From the NCBI GenBank assembly GCA_013215905.1, contig JABSQI010000031.1, forward strand, positions 1 to 11,710: a DNA stretch of 11,710 nucleotides, read 5' to 3'. Below, in pieces: positions 1-8,188 of this stretch (within the stretch, counting starts at the first letter, position 1; the number at the start of each line of letters is the position of its first letter). The notes below the pieces were generated by a model, which was given only the letters and a program-made list of their open reading frames with translations, did no database searches and was not told where the DNA came from. The position numbers and the translations under genes were made by a program. Source of the DNA: Legionellales bacterium. Its GTDB lineage: Bacteria; Pseudomonadota; Gammaproteobacteria; PIVX01.

Positions 1-115
1 AAAAAATTATAAACTTGTATTTATTTAGTAAGTTTATGTATTTTAATTGTCATAGGTAGATATTTTATATATTATCAAAAGCCGAATCATTTTATATTTG
101 TAAAAATTAGATAAT

Positions 116-121
116 TATAAT
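116..121 (+). promoter_or_regulatory. Possible -10 box upstream of the MFS gene
   Basis: A perfect TATAAT lies 24 bases before the MFS start codon, which would give a short leader that includes the ribosome binding site. No convincing -35 hexamer is found at 16-18 bp spacing. TATAAT is common by chance in DNA this AT-rich, so this is only a candidate. Confidence 0.28.
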
Positions 122-133
122 TAGATTTTTCTT

Positions 134-138
134 TGAGG
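134..138 (+). promoter_or_regulatory. Ribosome binding site of the MFS gene
   Basis: TGAGG stands seven bases before the ATG at 146 and fixes that start. It is the clearest Shine-Dalgarno sequence in the window. Several other genes (the 866-aa glycosyltransferase, the SDR, the GT-B glycosyltransferase and the TPP enzyme) have no recognisable one. Confidence 0.7.
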
Positions 139-145
139 CAGTGAT

Positions 146-1384
146 ATGAGTAGGATAAGTAATGGCTATAAAATTTACACAGTTTGGTTTTTAGGATCTA
201 TTTTTTATTCTTATCAATATATTCTGCGTGTTCTTCCAAATATAATAATGCCTGAAATATTATCAAAATTTCAAATAAACGCTGATACTTTTGGGCAGTT
301 TTCAGGAATGTATTATATAGGCTATTCAATTATGCATATTCCTATTGGGATGTCTTTAGATAGAATAGGACCTAAAAAGGTTATTCCAATATGTGTTTTA
401 TTGACTATATCTGGATTGATCCCATTAATATATTCAGATATTTGGATATATCCTATCTTGGGGAGAGTTTTGATGGGAATTGGTTCATCAGGTGCTATTC
501 TAGGTGTATTCAAGATTATTCGAATTTGTTTTAGTGAAGATAAATTTACAAGAATGCTTGGTTTATCTGTCACAATAGGGTTGCTTGGGGCAATTTATGG
601 GGGACAACCAGTAAATTATATGATGAGTATTTTAGGATGGGAATATGTATTAAAACTCCTATTATTAATAGGAGTAATATTAGCATTAGCATTATTTATT
701 TTTCTTCCTACAAATGATCAGCCAGAAAAAAAATTGCAAGAATCGGTATTATCAGATGTAAAAAAAGTATTAACCAATAGAAAAGTGTTGTTAATTTGTT
801 TATTGGCTGGTTGTATGGTTGGGCCACTTGAGGGATTTGCTGATGTTTGGGGAACTGAATTTCTAAAAATAGTTTATAATATGGAAGATAACACTGCATC
901 TACCTTACCTTCAATGATTTTCTTAGGGATGTGTTTCGGTGCTCCGGTTTTATCCTATATTGCAGATAAAACAAAAGCATATTATCAATTATTATTTATA
1001 TCAGCTTTTCTGATGGGGGCTGGATTTATCTTACTGATATACACAAGGTTACCGACTTCTATTTTAACAATATTATTTATATTTATAGGGGTTCTATGTG
1101 CATACCAAATTTTATCAATATATAAAGCAACGACTTGTATTGAACAGCAATTGTTTGGGGTTACAACTGCCTGTGCAAATATGATAATAATGTTTTTTGG
1201 GTATGTATTTCATTCTGTAATAGGTCTAATTATTCAGAAAAATTGGGATGGCTTGGTAAATAACGGAATTCCAATCTATAGCCCTAATGCTTTTATTACT
1301 GGATTGATCCCCATAATTCTTGGATTATTTATAGCTTTTGCAGGATATTTATTCATATTTATATCTGAAAGAAAATCAAATTAA
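146..1384 (+). CDS. Major facilitator superfamily (MFS) transporter
   Basis: This is an inner-membrane secondary transporter of 412 residues, the usual MFS length, with about twelve hydrophobic segments. The MFS motif A is visible in the loop after the second membrane segment: G68, D72, R73, G75 and the basic pair K77/K78. A second conserved stretch at about 106-120 (GRVLMGIGSSGA) fits transmembrane helix 4. A central hydrophilic loop (about residues 188-212, rich in Lys and Glu) separates the two six-helix halves, as is normal for the family. The start is supported by TGAGG seven bases upstream. The N-terminal wording (YQYILRVLPNIIMPEI) recalls MFS proteins of Legionella, Coxiella and Rickettsia-like bacteria, but that is from memory and the substrate cannot be assigned. 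The gene is convergent with the polysaccharide genes and need not belong to that pathway. Confidence 0.9.
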   Translation: MSRISNGYKIYTVWFLGSIFYSYQYILRVLPNIIMPEILSKFQINADTFGQFSGMYYIGYSIMHIPIGMSLDRIGPKKVIPICVLLTISGLIPLIYSDIWIYPILGRVLMGIGSSGAILGVFKIIRICFSEDKFTRMLGLSVTIGLLGAIYGGQPVNYMMSILGWEYVLKLLLLIGVILALALFIFLPTNDQPEKKLQESVLSDVKKVLTNRKVLLICLLAGCMVGPLEGFADVWGTEFLKIVYNMEDNTASTLPSMIFLGMCFGAPVLSYIADKTKAYYQLLFISAFLMGAGFILLIYTRLPTSILTILFIFIGVLCAYQILSIYKATTCIEQQLFGVTTACANMIIMFFGYVFHSVIGLIIQKNWDGLVNNGIPIYSPNAFITGLIPIILGLFIAFAGYLFIFISERKSN

Positions 1385-1444
1385 ATTCATGGTTAAATAT
1401 AGTAAAGATAAGAATCATTCAAGAATTATGTAAAAATATAATAA

Positions 1445-1468
1445 GGATATTTGAAAATAAAAATATCC
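1445..1468. terminator. Hairpin between convergent genes, possible bidirectional terminator
   Basis: GGATATTT (1445-1452) and AAATATCC (1461-1468) form a perfect 8-bp stem with an 8-base loop. It lies between the MFS stop and directly against the HAD stop codon (1469-1471). On the minus strand the stem is followed by a T-rich run (TTATTATATTTTT). On the plus strand a T7 tract follows about 14 bases later. The stem has only two G-C pairs, so it is a weak terminator at best, but its position between converging genes is right. Confidence 0.45.
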
Positions 1469-2119
1469 CTATAAGATTCCTATTTTTTTGAGTAGACCCT
1501 CTAATCCTGAAATATTTTCAACTAGATAGTCAGGGTTTGCATTTTGAAGATCAGTACAGCTTCCAAATCCATATGAAACGGCAATTGAATTAACACCTGC
1601 ATTTCTCGCACATTGAATGTCAATAATTGAATCTCCAATAAAATAGGTATCATTTTTTGAAATAGAAGAATTTGCTAAGTGTTTTTCAATTGAATCAGGA
1701 TGAGGTTTCCCAGATTTAACCTCATCACTGCAAATAACTTTATCAAACAGATCAGAAATCCCTTGTTTTTCTAATATTTTATCTACTCTGAACCTATCTT
1801 TCCCGGTTGCAATGCCGATATAATGCTTATGAGCAAATATAAGCTGTATAACTTCTTTAATTCCGGGGAATAATGCAACTTGAGAATTTAAATCTATAGT
1901 AATTTGTCTAATTATAGGAGCCATTTTTCTAGGCAAATCCATATCATGTAATATATCATCTAGTCTCATACCAATCTTTGATATAAAAATATCAAAGGGT
2001 GGAGGGCTAATCCTATTGACGACAACTTGTTCATAGGCACTTAGAAATGCTTTTTGGATAACTTGTTTGCTATCTATAATAACTCCATCTAAGTCAAATA
2101 TAATGCAATATCTTTTCAT
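1469..2119 (-). CDS. HAD-superfamily phosphatase, phosphoglycolate phosphatase-like
   Basis: This is a cytoplasmic hydrolase of 216 residues, typical of subfamily I HAD phosphatases. All four HAD motifs are present: motif I DLDG with nucleophile D9 and acid D11, motif II T105 in IATGK, motif III K138 in KSGKPHPD, and motif IV GDSIIDI with D163 and D167. Residues of about 20-85 are the helical cap. Enzymes of this class dephosphorylate small phosphorylated metabolites, including sugar phosphates. It is the last gene of the minus-strand series, 21 bases after the stop of the 866-aa glycosyltransferase, and is probably co-transcribed with it. A weak AAGAG precedes the ATG. A role in removing phosphate from a sugar intermediate of the locus is inferred from position; house-cleaning activity on phosphoglycolate or pyrophosphate is an alternative. 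Confidence 0.88.
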   Translation of the reverse strand: MKRYCIIFDLDGVIIDSKQVIQKAFLSAYEQVVVNRISPPPFDIFISKIGMRLDDILHDMDLPRKMAPIIRQITIDLNSQVALFPGIKEVIQLIFAHKHYIGIATGKDRFRVDKILEKQGISDLFDKVICSDEVKSGKPHPDSIEKHLANSSISKNDTYFIGDSIIDIQCARNAGVNSIAVSYGFGSCTDLQNANPDYLVENISGLEGLLKKIGIL

Positions 2120-2140
2120 AGTAACTCTTATATATAATGC

Positions 2141-4741
2141 TCACATAAGTATAAATTTATTGGTGAATTTTCTTATTACAGAATGAATTCTAACTGAAAG
2201 CCAGATTATTATGTTATAACAAATCTTGAGAGGATTAAGGGTTGTTGACGATTTTTTATACATCTCAATCATATTCTTAGTTAACAGTGCAAATTTACTA
2301 TATGATTTTTTTTCTAATTTGTAAGGTTTAGGATAGTGATGCAAATTACCTACCAAAAGTGATACTATAAGCTCTAATTTTTTTATTATAATTTCTTCGT
2401 CATAAATTTTTTCCTGATGATAACAAGAATAACTAGTAATCATATAAATAAATAAACATGCGTGATAATAATGAGTATAGGTATTGTTTCGTTTAAAAAA
2501 TGACAAGAAGTCAGCAATTAACTCTACAGTTTCATTTGATGGTTTTTCGTTCTCTTCAAAATTTTTCATGTACAAGATATTTTGATTTGCAACTTGTATC
2601 ATTATTTCTCGCCACAAATAAAACTTTCGTCCACTTGAGGTGGATTCAACTATTTTAAATAAATATTCTTCGTTTATTACTCCTAATTTAACACTATGTT
2701 TAAAATGCTTTAGTATACCAGTAGTCCAAGGGTAATAAAAATTTCCCTGAGAATGACTTGAAATTTCTTTAAATCTATCAATTACTTGTGAATCATATCT
2801 TGCTATTAAGGGAATATCAAATAATAAAACTTTTTGATTATTAAAATATGATAAAAAAGCAAAAACATGTGAATAAATTCTTGATACAGCTATAAAATCA
2901 TCCATTGGCTTCAATAAACTTCTTTTTATTATATACCTAGAAATAAATGCCATAGTTGTTGTAATTCCATATTTTATTAAAAGTTTTGAGTAATCTTCAG
3001 AAATACAACTTGACTCTATTTGATATTTGCCAGGCTCTAAATCGTCATAATATTTAGACATGTCAGGGTCATTATGTTCGGTATTATTGTAGCTTAGTAC
3101 TGGAATATTGGAATTATATATAGTTGACATCATGCTATAATAGACATCTCTAATTATTAAATCATCATCTCCTAGGATATGGACATATTCACCAGTACAA
3201 TATGGGATAGATCTACTAATGTTTTCTTCAGCAGAATAAACAAAGTCCTCGAAATAGATATAATTTAAATTAAGATATTTTCTTTTATAATTTTGGCATA
3301 CTGCTAGAGTGCCATCATCAGAGTTATTGATTGCTATTAAGACTTCAATATTTTCTAATTTATCAAAGCAATTTTTTGTATATAATCTTTTTAATAATTT
3401 CTTTATATTACCAACTCTGTTATATGTTGGTATTAATACAGTTAATAGCAAATTTTCGCGGTGTTTTTTAGGAAAGCTAAATGAAGAAGAGCGGGTGTTG
3501 TTAAGTTGCATACAAATAAGTGGTTTTTCGAAATAGAGATATGCTTTATGTAAATTGTTCAAGTCTGTGTTATTTATCTTTTTAGAAATTGAGTTATTTA
3601 AGACAAGCATTTTCTCAAAACACTTATTCAAAAATATCATATATATTTTTGATGAATAAAGAAGCTCTGATGATGTTTCAAATATTTTAGATCTTATTAA
3701 TGCTAAGTCAAGGTATATCGGGGAAAGATTATACTCTTTTTTAAGGTTTGGATTAGATAAAACATTCATAATTGAATCAATCTTTTCTAATAATTTAGAC
3801 CTCTTAATAATCCTGTTTGAACTTAAATTAAGAATACCCCCCAAATATAAAGTAATAAGAAGTCCAAATGTTGTGGAGTGTTGTATTTCATGTGTATTAT
3901 TATAAAATAATATTTCATGGTAATTATATATATCAAGATAAGGGATATTAGTTTTTGTTGTGGAATATTCAATTAGTTCATGTAGATTAAGGAAATTGTT
4001 TTTTTCATCAATTCTATAGTTACTGTTATACAGGGTATCAAAAGAAAATAATTTGTTATTTGTAAAATGAATTTTAGATTTCCCAATTGCCCTAGATAGG
4101 AAACTTGATTTTGTATTACAAAATGATATGAAGAAAAGAAAAACTTGAGAAAAGCTTGGATGAATAGAATATATTTCTTTATATAAATCTACTTGCAGTT
4201 GGGATTTTTTAAAAATTATATTAGAAAGTTTGGAAGGAGTGTAAAATAATCCAAAATCAGAGAATAAATCTTTCCCTTTTGAATATTCAACAAAATCTAT
4301 ATTTGCTTGCATATATGGAAATTGGTTGTCTTTTATATCAACAAAATCACAATTCATAAGCATAAAATCTGATTCAGTACACTCTAAAGTTTCCAGAATA
4401 TGGTTTAATGAATTTTGATATAAACTTAGATCATCTTGAATCGCCCATAAAAAATTTCCAGATGCCTGTTTCATAGCACTAATTAGATCTTGTACTACAA
4501 GCTGATTACTATTTTTATCATGGTATAGTTTAATAAAATCATACAAAACAGAGTATTTATTAGCAATCTTTTTATCTCTATAAGTAAGATTTTTTGTAGA
4601 TATTAGGATTTCTAGTTTACTGTGCTCGATTTGATTCTTATGTATATCTGAAAGTAGGCTAGAGAGTATTTTCTCAATGCCTTTATTTTTATCTCTACAG
4701 AGTATTAAAATTGTTAAAGTTGATTGATTATTATATAACAT
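2141..4741 (-). CDS. Large glycosyltransferase with two tandem GT2-like domains
   Basis: This 866-residue protein carries two family-2 (GT-A fold) signatures. The C-terminal domain (about 430-660) is canonical: LTVLIPTYNR at 433-442, an acidic nucleotide-binding stretch NNSDDGT at 472-478, and the metal-binding GDDD at 524-527. The N-terminal domain (about 7-230) has the same order of elements but is weaker: ILILCRDKNK at 11-20, no clear counterpart to the NNSDDGT acidic residue, and QDD at 102-104 preceded by GNFLWA, parallel to GEYVHIL before GDDD. A largely helical linker of about 200 residues joins them. The end is hydrophobic and basic (IRKFTNKFILM), which suggests membrane association. 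It would transfer one or two sugars to a lipid-linked glycan at the inner face of the membrane; donor and acceptor are unknown. No Shine-Dalgarno sequence is seen before the ATG. A run of six G in the coding strand (3837-3842, Gly301/Gly302) lies between the domains. Confidence 0.88.
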   Translation of the reverse strand: MLYNNQSTLTILILCRDKNKGIEKILSSLLSDIHKNQIEHSKLEILISTKNLTYRDKKIANKYSVLYDFIKLYHDKNSNQLVVQDLISAMKQASGNFLWAIQDDLSLYQNSLNHILETLECTESDFMLMNCDFVDIKDNQFPYMQANIDFVEYSKGKDLFSDFGLFYTPSKLSNIIFKKSQLQVDLYKEIYSIHPSFSQVFLFFISFCNTKSSFLSRAIGKSKIHFTNNKLFSFDTLYNSNYRIDEKNNFLNLHELIEYSTTKTNIPYLDIYNYHEILFYNNTHEIQHSTTFGLLITLYLGGILNLSSNRIIKRSKLLEKIDSIMNVLSNPNLKKEYNLSPIYLDLALIRSKIFETSSELLYSSKIYMIFLNKCFEKMLVLNNSISKKINNTDLNNLHKAYLYFEKPLICMQLNNTRSSSFSFPKKHRENLLLTVLIPTYNRVGNIKKLLKRLYTKNCFDKLENIEVLIAINNSDDGTLAVCQNYKRKYLNLNYIYFEDFVYSAEENISRSIPYCTGEYVHILGDDDLIIRDVYYSMMSTIYNSNIPVLSYNNTEHNDPDMSKYYDDLEPGKYQIESSCISEDYSKLLIKYGITTTMAFISRYIIKRSLLKPMDDFIAVSRIYSHVFAFLSYFNNQKVLLFDIPLIARYDSQVIDRFKEISSHSQGNFYYPWTTGILKHFKHSVKLGVINEEYLFKIVESTSSGRKFYLWREIMIQVANQNILYMKNFEENEKPSNETVELIADFLSFFKRNNTYTHYYHACLFIYMITSYSCYHQEKIYDEEIIIKKLELIVSLLVGNLHHYPKPYKLEKKSYSKFALLTKNMIEMYKKSSTTLNPLKICYNIIIWLSVRIHSVIRKFTNKFILM

Positions 4742-4994
4742 ATATAACTATATGATATAACAATAATGTTAAATAATCCATGGAATTTAATGTCAGGAGA
4801 TATCTTTCTAATAAATAACCTAAATGAAAGACTTTAGTTTAATTCAATAATTATTTTGTATTTTAGTAGAAAGACGTTACTAAAAATGTTTCTTAAGAAG
4901 ACATGCTTGCTTAAGTTTTAATTTACTTTCTTATTTATAAGGTATATTGTGAAAATATATTTATCTATAAAAATGAATGTTATTTTATCAAATG
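4742..4994. other. Spacer between glycosyltransferase genes with two small dyads
   Basis: No gene is visible in these 253 bases. TTTTAGTA (4861-4868) and TACTAAAA (4878-4885) form a perfect 8-bp stem with a 9-base loop. CTTAAG is repeated at 4892-4897 and 4910-4915 and, being self-complementary, could pair with its copy. Neither is followed by a T-run on the minus strand, so a terminator cannot be claimed. The spacer is much longer than the other joins in this part of the series and may contain a separate promoter for the 866-aa gene. Confidence 0.4.
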
Positions 4995-6101
4995 CTATCT
5001 AAATACATATCTGAATGTTTTTTGTAATGTGAAGATCCATCCATTATTTTTGAGGTAATATTTGAACATTTTCACAGACTTAGATAAGGTCCACAATTCT
5101 TTATTAGTAAAATAAGAGCCCATTAGTTTTTCTAATTCACTAATACTATATTTTAAATTAGTTTCAATCCATTTCCTATCTTTCTCATTTCCCATACCTT
5201 CAAAGATAGCTTGAATAGCATATTTTTTATGTATTGGGTAATTAAATACAAACATTTCTTTCTTTTTTAATAACAACATTGAGAGTACTATAGGAATATA
5301 TTTATTTACATCATCAGGAACTTTAGAGGTAAAAAGCGACACAACCTCTGGAAACATTTTTTCTAAAAATGCAAAAGAAATATTATTTCCAACATATTTT
5401 ATTAGTTGCATATATTCAAATACGTACCTAGATTGAGATTCAAAATTAAAAACGTTCGATAAATTACCATTACCTTTTCGTAGTCTGTATGCAACTAAAG
5501 GTTTTTCAATTACAAAAAAAGTCCTATTATTTAAAAGAAGTTTAGTCCATTTCATCAAATCATAGAGTTGTCGATAGCGAATATCAAAAAAATCATCATA
5601 GATGATTTTTTTTCTTAACATGGCAGTAGGGAATAACAGAGGATTTCGTTCCATAAAAATATATTTTAATAAACTACTATTATCTTTTTGTGCGTTAGAG
5701 AAAAGTAGATCTTTTTTATTAAATTTTCCATTCTCTGACATAGTATGCATGTTTGAGAAAACAATATCAGTATTAGAGGAATTTAAATGTTCAGCTTGCA
5801 ACTTAATACTATCTTCTAGCATTATATCATCTGCACAGAACATCCTTAAATACTCCCCTTTTGAATGTTTATACATGTCAATCAAAGATTGTTGCGCAGT
5901 AATATCACCTTGTAAAAATATTATCCTATTGTCATCAAATGATTCTATAATTTTTTTGCATTTATCATTTGGACTCCTATCAAATAAAATAACTTCTATA
6001 TTTTTATAACTTTGAGATAATACAGAATTAAGACAATCACTAATGTATTTTTCATCATTATATATTGAGATTAGAATAGAGACTAGCTTATCAGATTTCA
6101 T
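4995..6101 (-). CDS. Family 2 glycosyltransferase
   Basis: This is a 368-residue GT-A glycosyltransferase. The N-terminal catalytic domain (about 6-230) opens with VSILISIYNDEKYI, followed by CLNSVLSQSYKNIEV, a family-2 hallmark. Next come the nucleotide-binding acidic residue D41 (DRSPND in place of the usual DDGSTD) and the metal-binding pair D91/D92 in FCADDIM. The remaining 130 residues are helical and end in a basic, aromatic tail (LQKTFRYVFR) that may hold it at the membrane. Its ATG shares one base with the stop of the upstream SDR gene (TGATG), so translation is probably coupled. It should add one sugar in the assembly of the surface glycan; the specificity cannot be read from the sequence. 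Confidence 0.92.
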   Translation of the reverse strand: MKSDKLVSILISIYNDEKYISDCLNSVLSQSYKNIEVILFDRSPNDKCKKIIESFDDNRIIFLQGDITAQQSLIDMYKHSKGEYLRMFCADDIMLEDSIKLQAEHLNSSNTDIVFSNMHTMSENGKFNKKDLLFSNAQKDNSSLLKYIFMERNPLLFPTAMLRKKIIYDDFFDIRYRQLYDLMKWTKLLLNNRTFFVIEKPLVAYRLRKGNGNLSNVFNFESQSRYVFEYMQLIKYVGNNISFAFLEKMFPEVVSLFTSKVPDDVNKYIPIVLSMLLLKKKEMFVFNYPIHKKYAIQAIFEGMGNEKDRKWIETNLKYSISELEKLMGSYFTNKELWTLSKSVKMFKYYLKNNGWIFTLQKTFRYVFR

Positions 6102-7057
6102 CAGATCTTGTTAATTTGTTTTAAATACAAGTAAGTAGTTTTTATTAAACTATTTAAATCATTTATTTTATAATCATATGCATCACACAGTCCTTTTTGC
6201 ATAGATGATTCCCCCACATAATAATCTTCCTTTATTTTATTATTATACTCTCTTAATATCAGTGGTTGTAAACCTAAATATTGGTAGATCATTGTTGCTA
6301 AGTCATCCAATTCTACCTCTTTTGTTCCAACAGTGTCAAAAATATAGGTCTTTTGCTTTTTATTAATATCTAAAAACCATAAAAAACAAAGATTAAATAA
6401 ATCTTCTAGAGCTAGATATGATCTCCATACTTTACCTTTAGCATTTATTTTAACTTCACGGCTTTCTTCTATTTGCATTATGAAATTAGATATTGCATAA
6501 GTTGAAATTTTATTTATATAAGGGCCTGCTACATTAAAAACTCTTGGTATTAATAATTGGATCCCAGATTGGGCTGCAATTTTACTAAAACACTCTTCAT
6601 CTTTCCTTTTTAGAAATCCATATGGGTTTGCTTGTATATTGCTTTCGAGTTCTCTATTCTTTCTATAAACTGCCCCACTTGAAAGATATAACATTTTTTC
6701 TATCTGTAACAATTTTACTAATTTAAGTATATATTTAGAGATATTTTCGTTATTTTCAATATATTTATTCAAAGATAATCCATCAACTTTATCACGAGTT
6801 AAAAATGCAAAATGACATAATAAATTATTGTTTGTTGGCTGTAATTTCAAAGATTCATCATAGCTAATACAAGTTAGTTCTAAACCTGATAACAGCTTAA
6901 TTCGCTTTCTACTGGAGCTAATAGGAATTACAATTTCATGGATATCTTCTTGAAAATATTTATAGAGCTCTTCAATGAAAAATTTACCTATCCATCCGCT
7001 TGGCCCTGTAATATAGATTTTTTGAAATTTTTTAATTCTGCTATTATTTATACGCAT
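6101..7057 (-). CDS. NAD(P)-dependent epimerase/dehydratase/reductase (extended SDR)
   Basis: This 318-residue extended short-chain dehydrogenase/reductase is the class that modifies nucleotide sugars. The Rossmann nucleotide-binding motif is TGPSGWIG at 17-24 (TGxxGxxG). The catalytic Ser lies in LYLSSGAVY (S126/S127), and the Tyr-Lys pair is Y146 and K150 in NPYGFLK. PRVFNVAGPY at 171-180 matches the conserved PRxxNxyGP segment. The protein probably oxidises, epimerises or reduces a keto group of an NDP-sugar in the cytoplasm. It lies 73 bases after the aldolase gene and overlaps the GT2 gene by one base, so it is likely in the same transcript. Beside a YerE-like TPP enzyme, a YerF-like role (reducing the branched keto sugar) is possible, but 4-epimerase or dehydratase activity cannot be excluded. 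The start is preceded by no clear Shine-Dalgarno sequence. Confidence 0.9.
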   Translation of the reverse strand: MRINNSRIKKFQKIYITGPSGWIGKFFIEELYKYFQEDIHEIVIPISSSRKRIKLLSGLELTCISYDESLKLQPTNNNLLCHFAFLTRDKVDGLSLNKYIENNENISKYILKLVKLLQIEKMLYLSSGAVYRKNRELESNIQANPYGFLKRKDEECFSKIAAQSGIQLLIPRVFNVAGPYINKISTYAISNFIMQIEESREVKINAKGKVWRSYLALEDLFNLCFLWFLDINKKQKTYIFDTVGTKEVELDDLATMIYQYLGLQPLILREYNNKIKEDYYVGESSMQKGLCDAYDYKINDLNSLIKTTYLYLKQINKI

Positions 7058-7130
7058 ACATCACAATTTTATCTATATTGCTAGATAAAACAAGTATATT
7101 TTAAGTAATTAACAAACTTAATCGAAGAAT

Positions 7131-7946
7131 TTATAATAATCTATTTTCTAATATCTTAAGACGTTTATCATCTTCTAGTGAGATAGAATTATAAAATTCA
7201 TATTTATGTTTTAGCCATAATAATTCAAATAATAGTGCATATTTTATAGATTCTTCTGTATCTTTATTTAGTATAGATGAATCAAATATAACCTTTCTAG
7301 TTTCAAATCTTGTCAAATATTGTTTATTAATAGTATGTAGGCTATCGACTGTATCAGTCGATACAGCACCTCCTACAACAAATTCTTTTTGAAGTTTTTT
7401 ACATACAGAGGCGACTTTTACACATGCATCTGTTACTGTTGAATCTGTGATTCTAGATCTGTCTAGGTTTAATGAACAGGCAAAATCACCTCTGCCAAAC
7501 ACTATTCCATCTATTTTAGAAGTGGATTTATTAATTAATTCTACAAAATCATCCAAATTATTATATGCTGTTATTGTTTCTAAATTAAAAAGGAATTTTA
7601 TATTTTCTTTTTCAGATGAAGAAAAAACTTTATCTTTAGCTGCCATATATTTTGAAAGGGCATACGGAGTTTCAACCATAGGAGCTATTATATAGTCGAC
7701 CCCCATAAGCTTACAATTTATCAAATCAGATATTGCTTCACATCCTCCGATCTTAATGCCAAGATTTAAACCTGCTTTCTTAACTAGATTATTTAAAAAG
7801 ATGACCTCATCTTTTCTAGCTCCTTCAGCTTCAAATTCTGATTTTACTCCAACCCAGCCTAGCTCATCCTTACCTTTTGTTAGAAATTCTAACATTTGAT
7901 TTTCTAAATTACTATCAGATAAATTTTGTGCTATATTTTTTTTCAT
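7131..7946 (-). CDS. HpcH/HpaI aldolase / citrate lyase beta-like protein
   Basis: This 271-residue protein has the TIM-barrel pattern of the HpcH/HpaI and CitE family. Members form or break C-C bonds using a pyruvate- or acetyl-CoA-derived enolate held by a divalent metal. The two expected metal ligands are E123 in FNLET and D154 in FGRGDFACSL, spaced as in the family (compare IET...PxDLS in HpaI). GVDYIIAPMVETPYAL at 82-97 is the barrel strand preceding them. The segment where HpaI has its substrate-binding Arg instead reads GIKIGGCEAISDL (63-75), so the substrate probably differs from that of the catabolic aldolases. About 25 residues at the C-terminus are extra and charged. It lies 73 bases upstream of the SDR gene, in a sugar locus with a TPP lyase, which suggests a biosynthetic role. 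A weak GAGA precedes the ATG by about 10 bases. Family call is firm; the reaction is unknown. Confidence 0.85.
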   Translation of the reverse strand: MKKNIAQNLSDSNLENQMLEFLTKGKDELGWVGVKSEFEAEGARKDEVIFLNNLVKKAGLNLGIKIGGCEAISDLINCKLMGVDYIIAPMVETPYALSKYMAAKDKVFSSSEKENIKFLFNLETITAYNNLDDFVELINKSTSKIDGIVFGRGDFACSLNLDRSRITDSTVTDACVKVASVCKKLQKEFVVGGAVSTDTVDSLHTINKQYLTRFETRKVIFDSSILNKDTEESIKYALLFELLWLKHKYEFYNSISLEDDKRLKILENRLL

Positions 7947-7969
7947 AATGCTATTCTCAATATAAATTT

Positions 7970-7993
7970 TTAACCTATTTCAAATTAACCTAT
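7970..7993. repeat. 9-base direct repeat upstream of the aldolase
   Basis: TTAACCTAT occurs at 7970-7978 and again at 7985-7993, starts 15 bases apart, just before the aldolase start codon on the minus strand. The second copy runs into the hairpin at 7989-8010. It could be a pair of protein-binding sites or chance. Confidence 0.3.
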
Positions 7994-8010
7994 GACATTT
8001 ATTTCATAGG
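7989..8010. promoter_or_regulatory. Hairpin in the aldolase leader
   Basis: CCTATGA (7989-7995) and TCATAGG (8004-8010) form a perfect 7-bp stem with an 8-base loop, 43 bases upstream of the aldolase ATG on the minus strand. With four G-C pairs it is more stable than most dyads in this window. No T-run follows directly on the minus strand, so a leader structure or an operator is more likely than a terminator. Confidence 0.4.
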
Positions 8011-8188
8011 CAATCAACTAATAATAAACCAATATGGTTTGTTGAAAATTAATATACTATTTCCTTAGGGGGGTATTACATTTCAACAGTAGCTGTTAAA
8101 AAGCTATACTTACCTTAAGGATACAGAGTATCAATTTAGCTTTATCTATACTTCTTATATTACCAAAATGAAGGGCAATTAGGTAGTA

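Noticed and set aside
322..899. Minus-strand open frames (322-573 and 708-899) within the MFS gene
   Set aside because: They are antisense to a well-supported membrane protein and show no independent motif or ribosome binding site.
4892..4915. CTTAAG...CTTAAG as a terminator of the GT2 gene
   Set aside because: Only six A/T-dominated pairs with a 12-base loop and no T-run on the minus strand; CTTAAG is self-complementary, so two copies pair trivially.
5602..6009. 135-codon open frame on the plus strand
   Set aside because: It lies wholly inside the GT2 gene on the other strand, which has clear family motifs; the antisense translation is rich in Ser, Leu and Ile without recognisable motifs.
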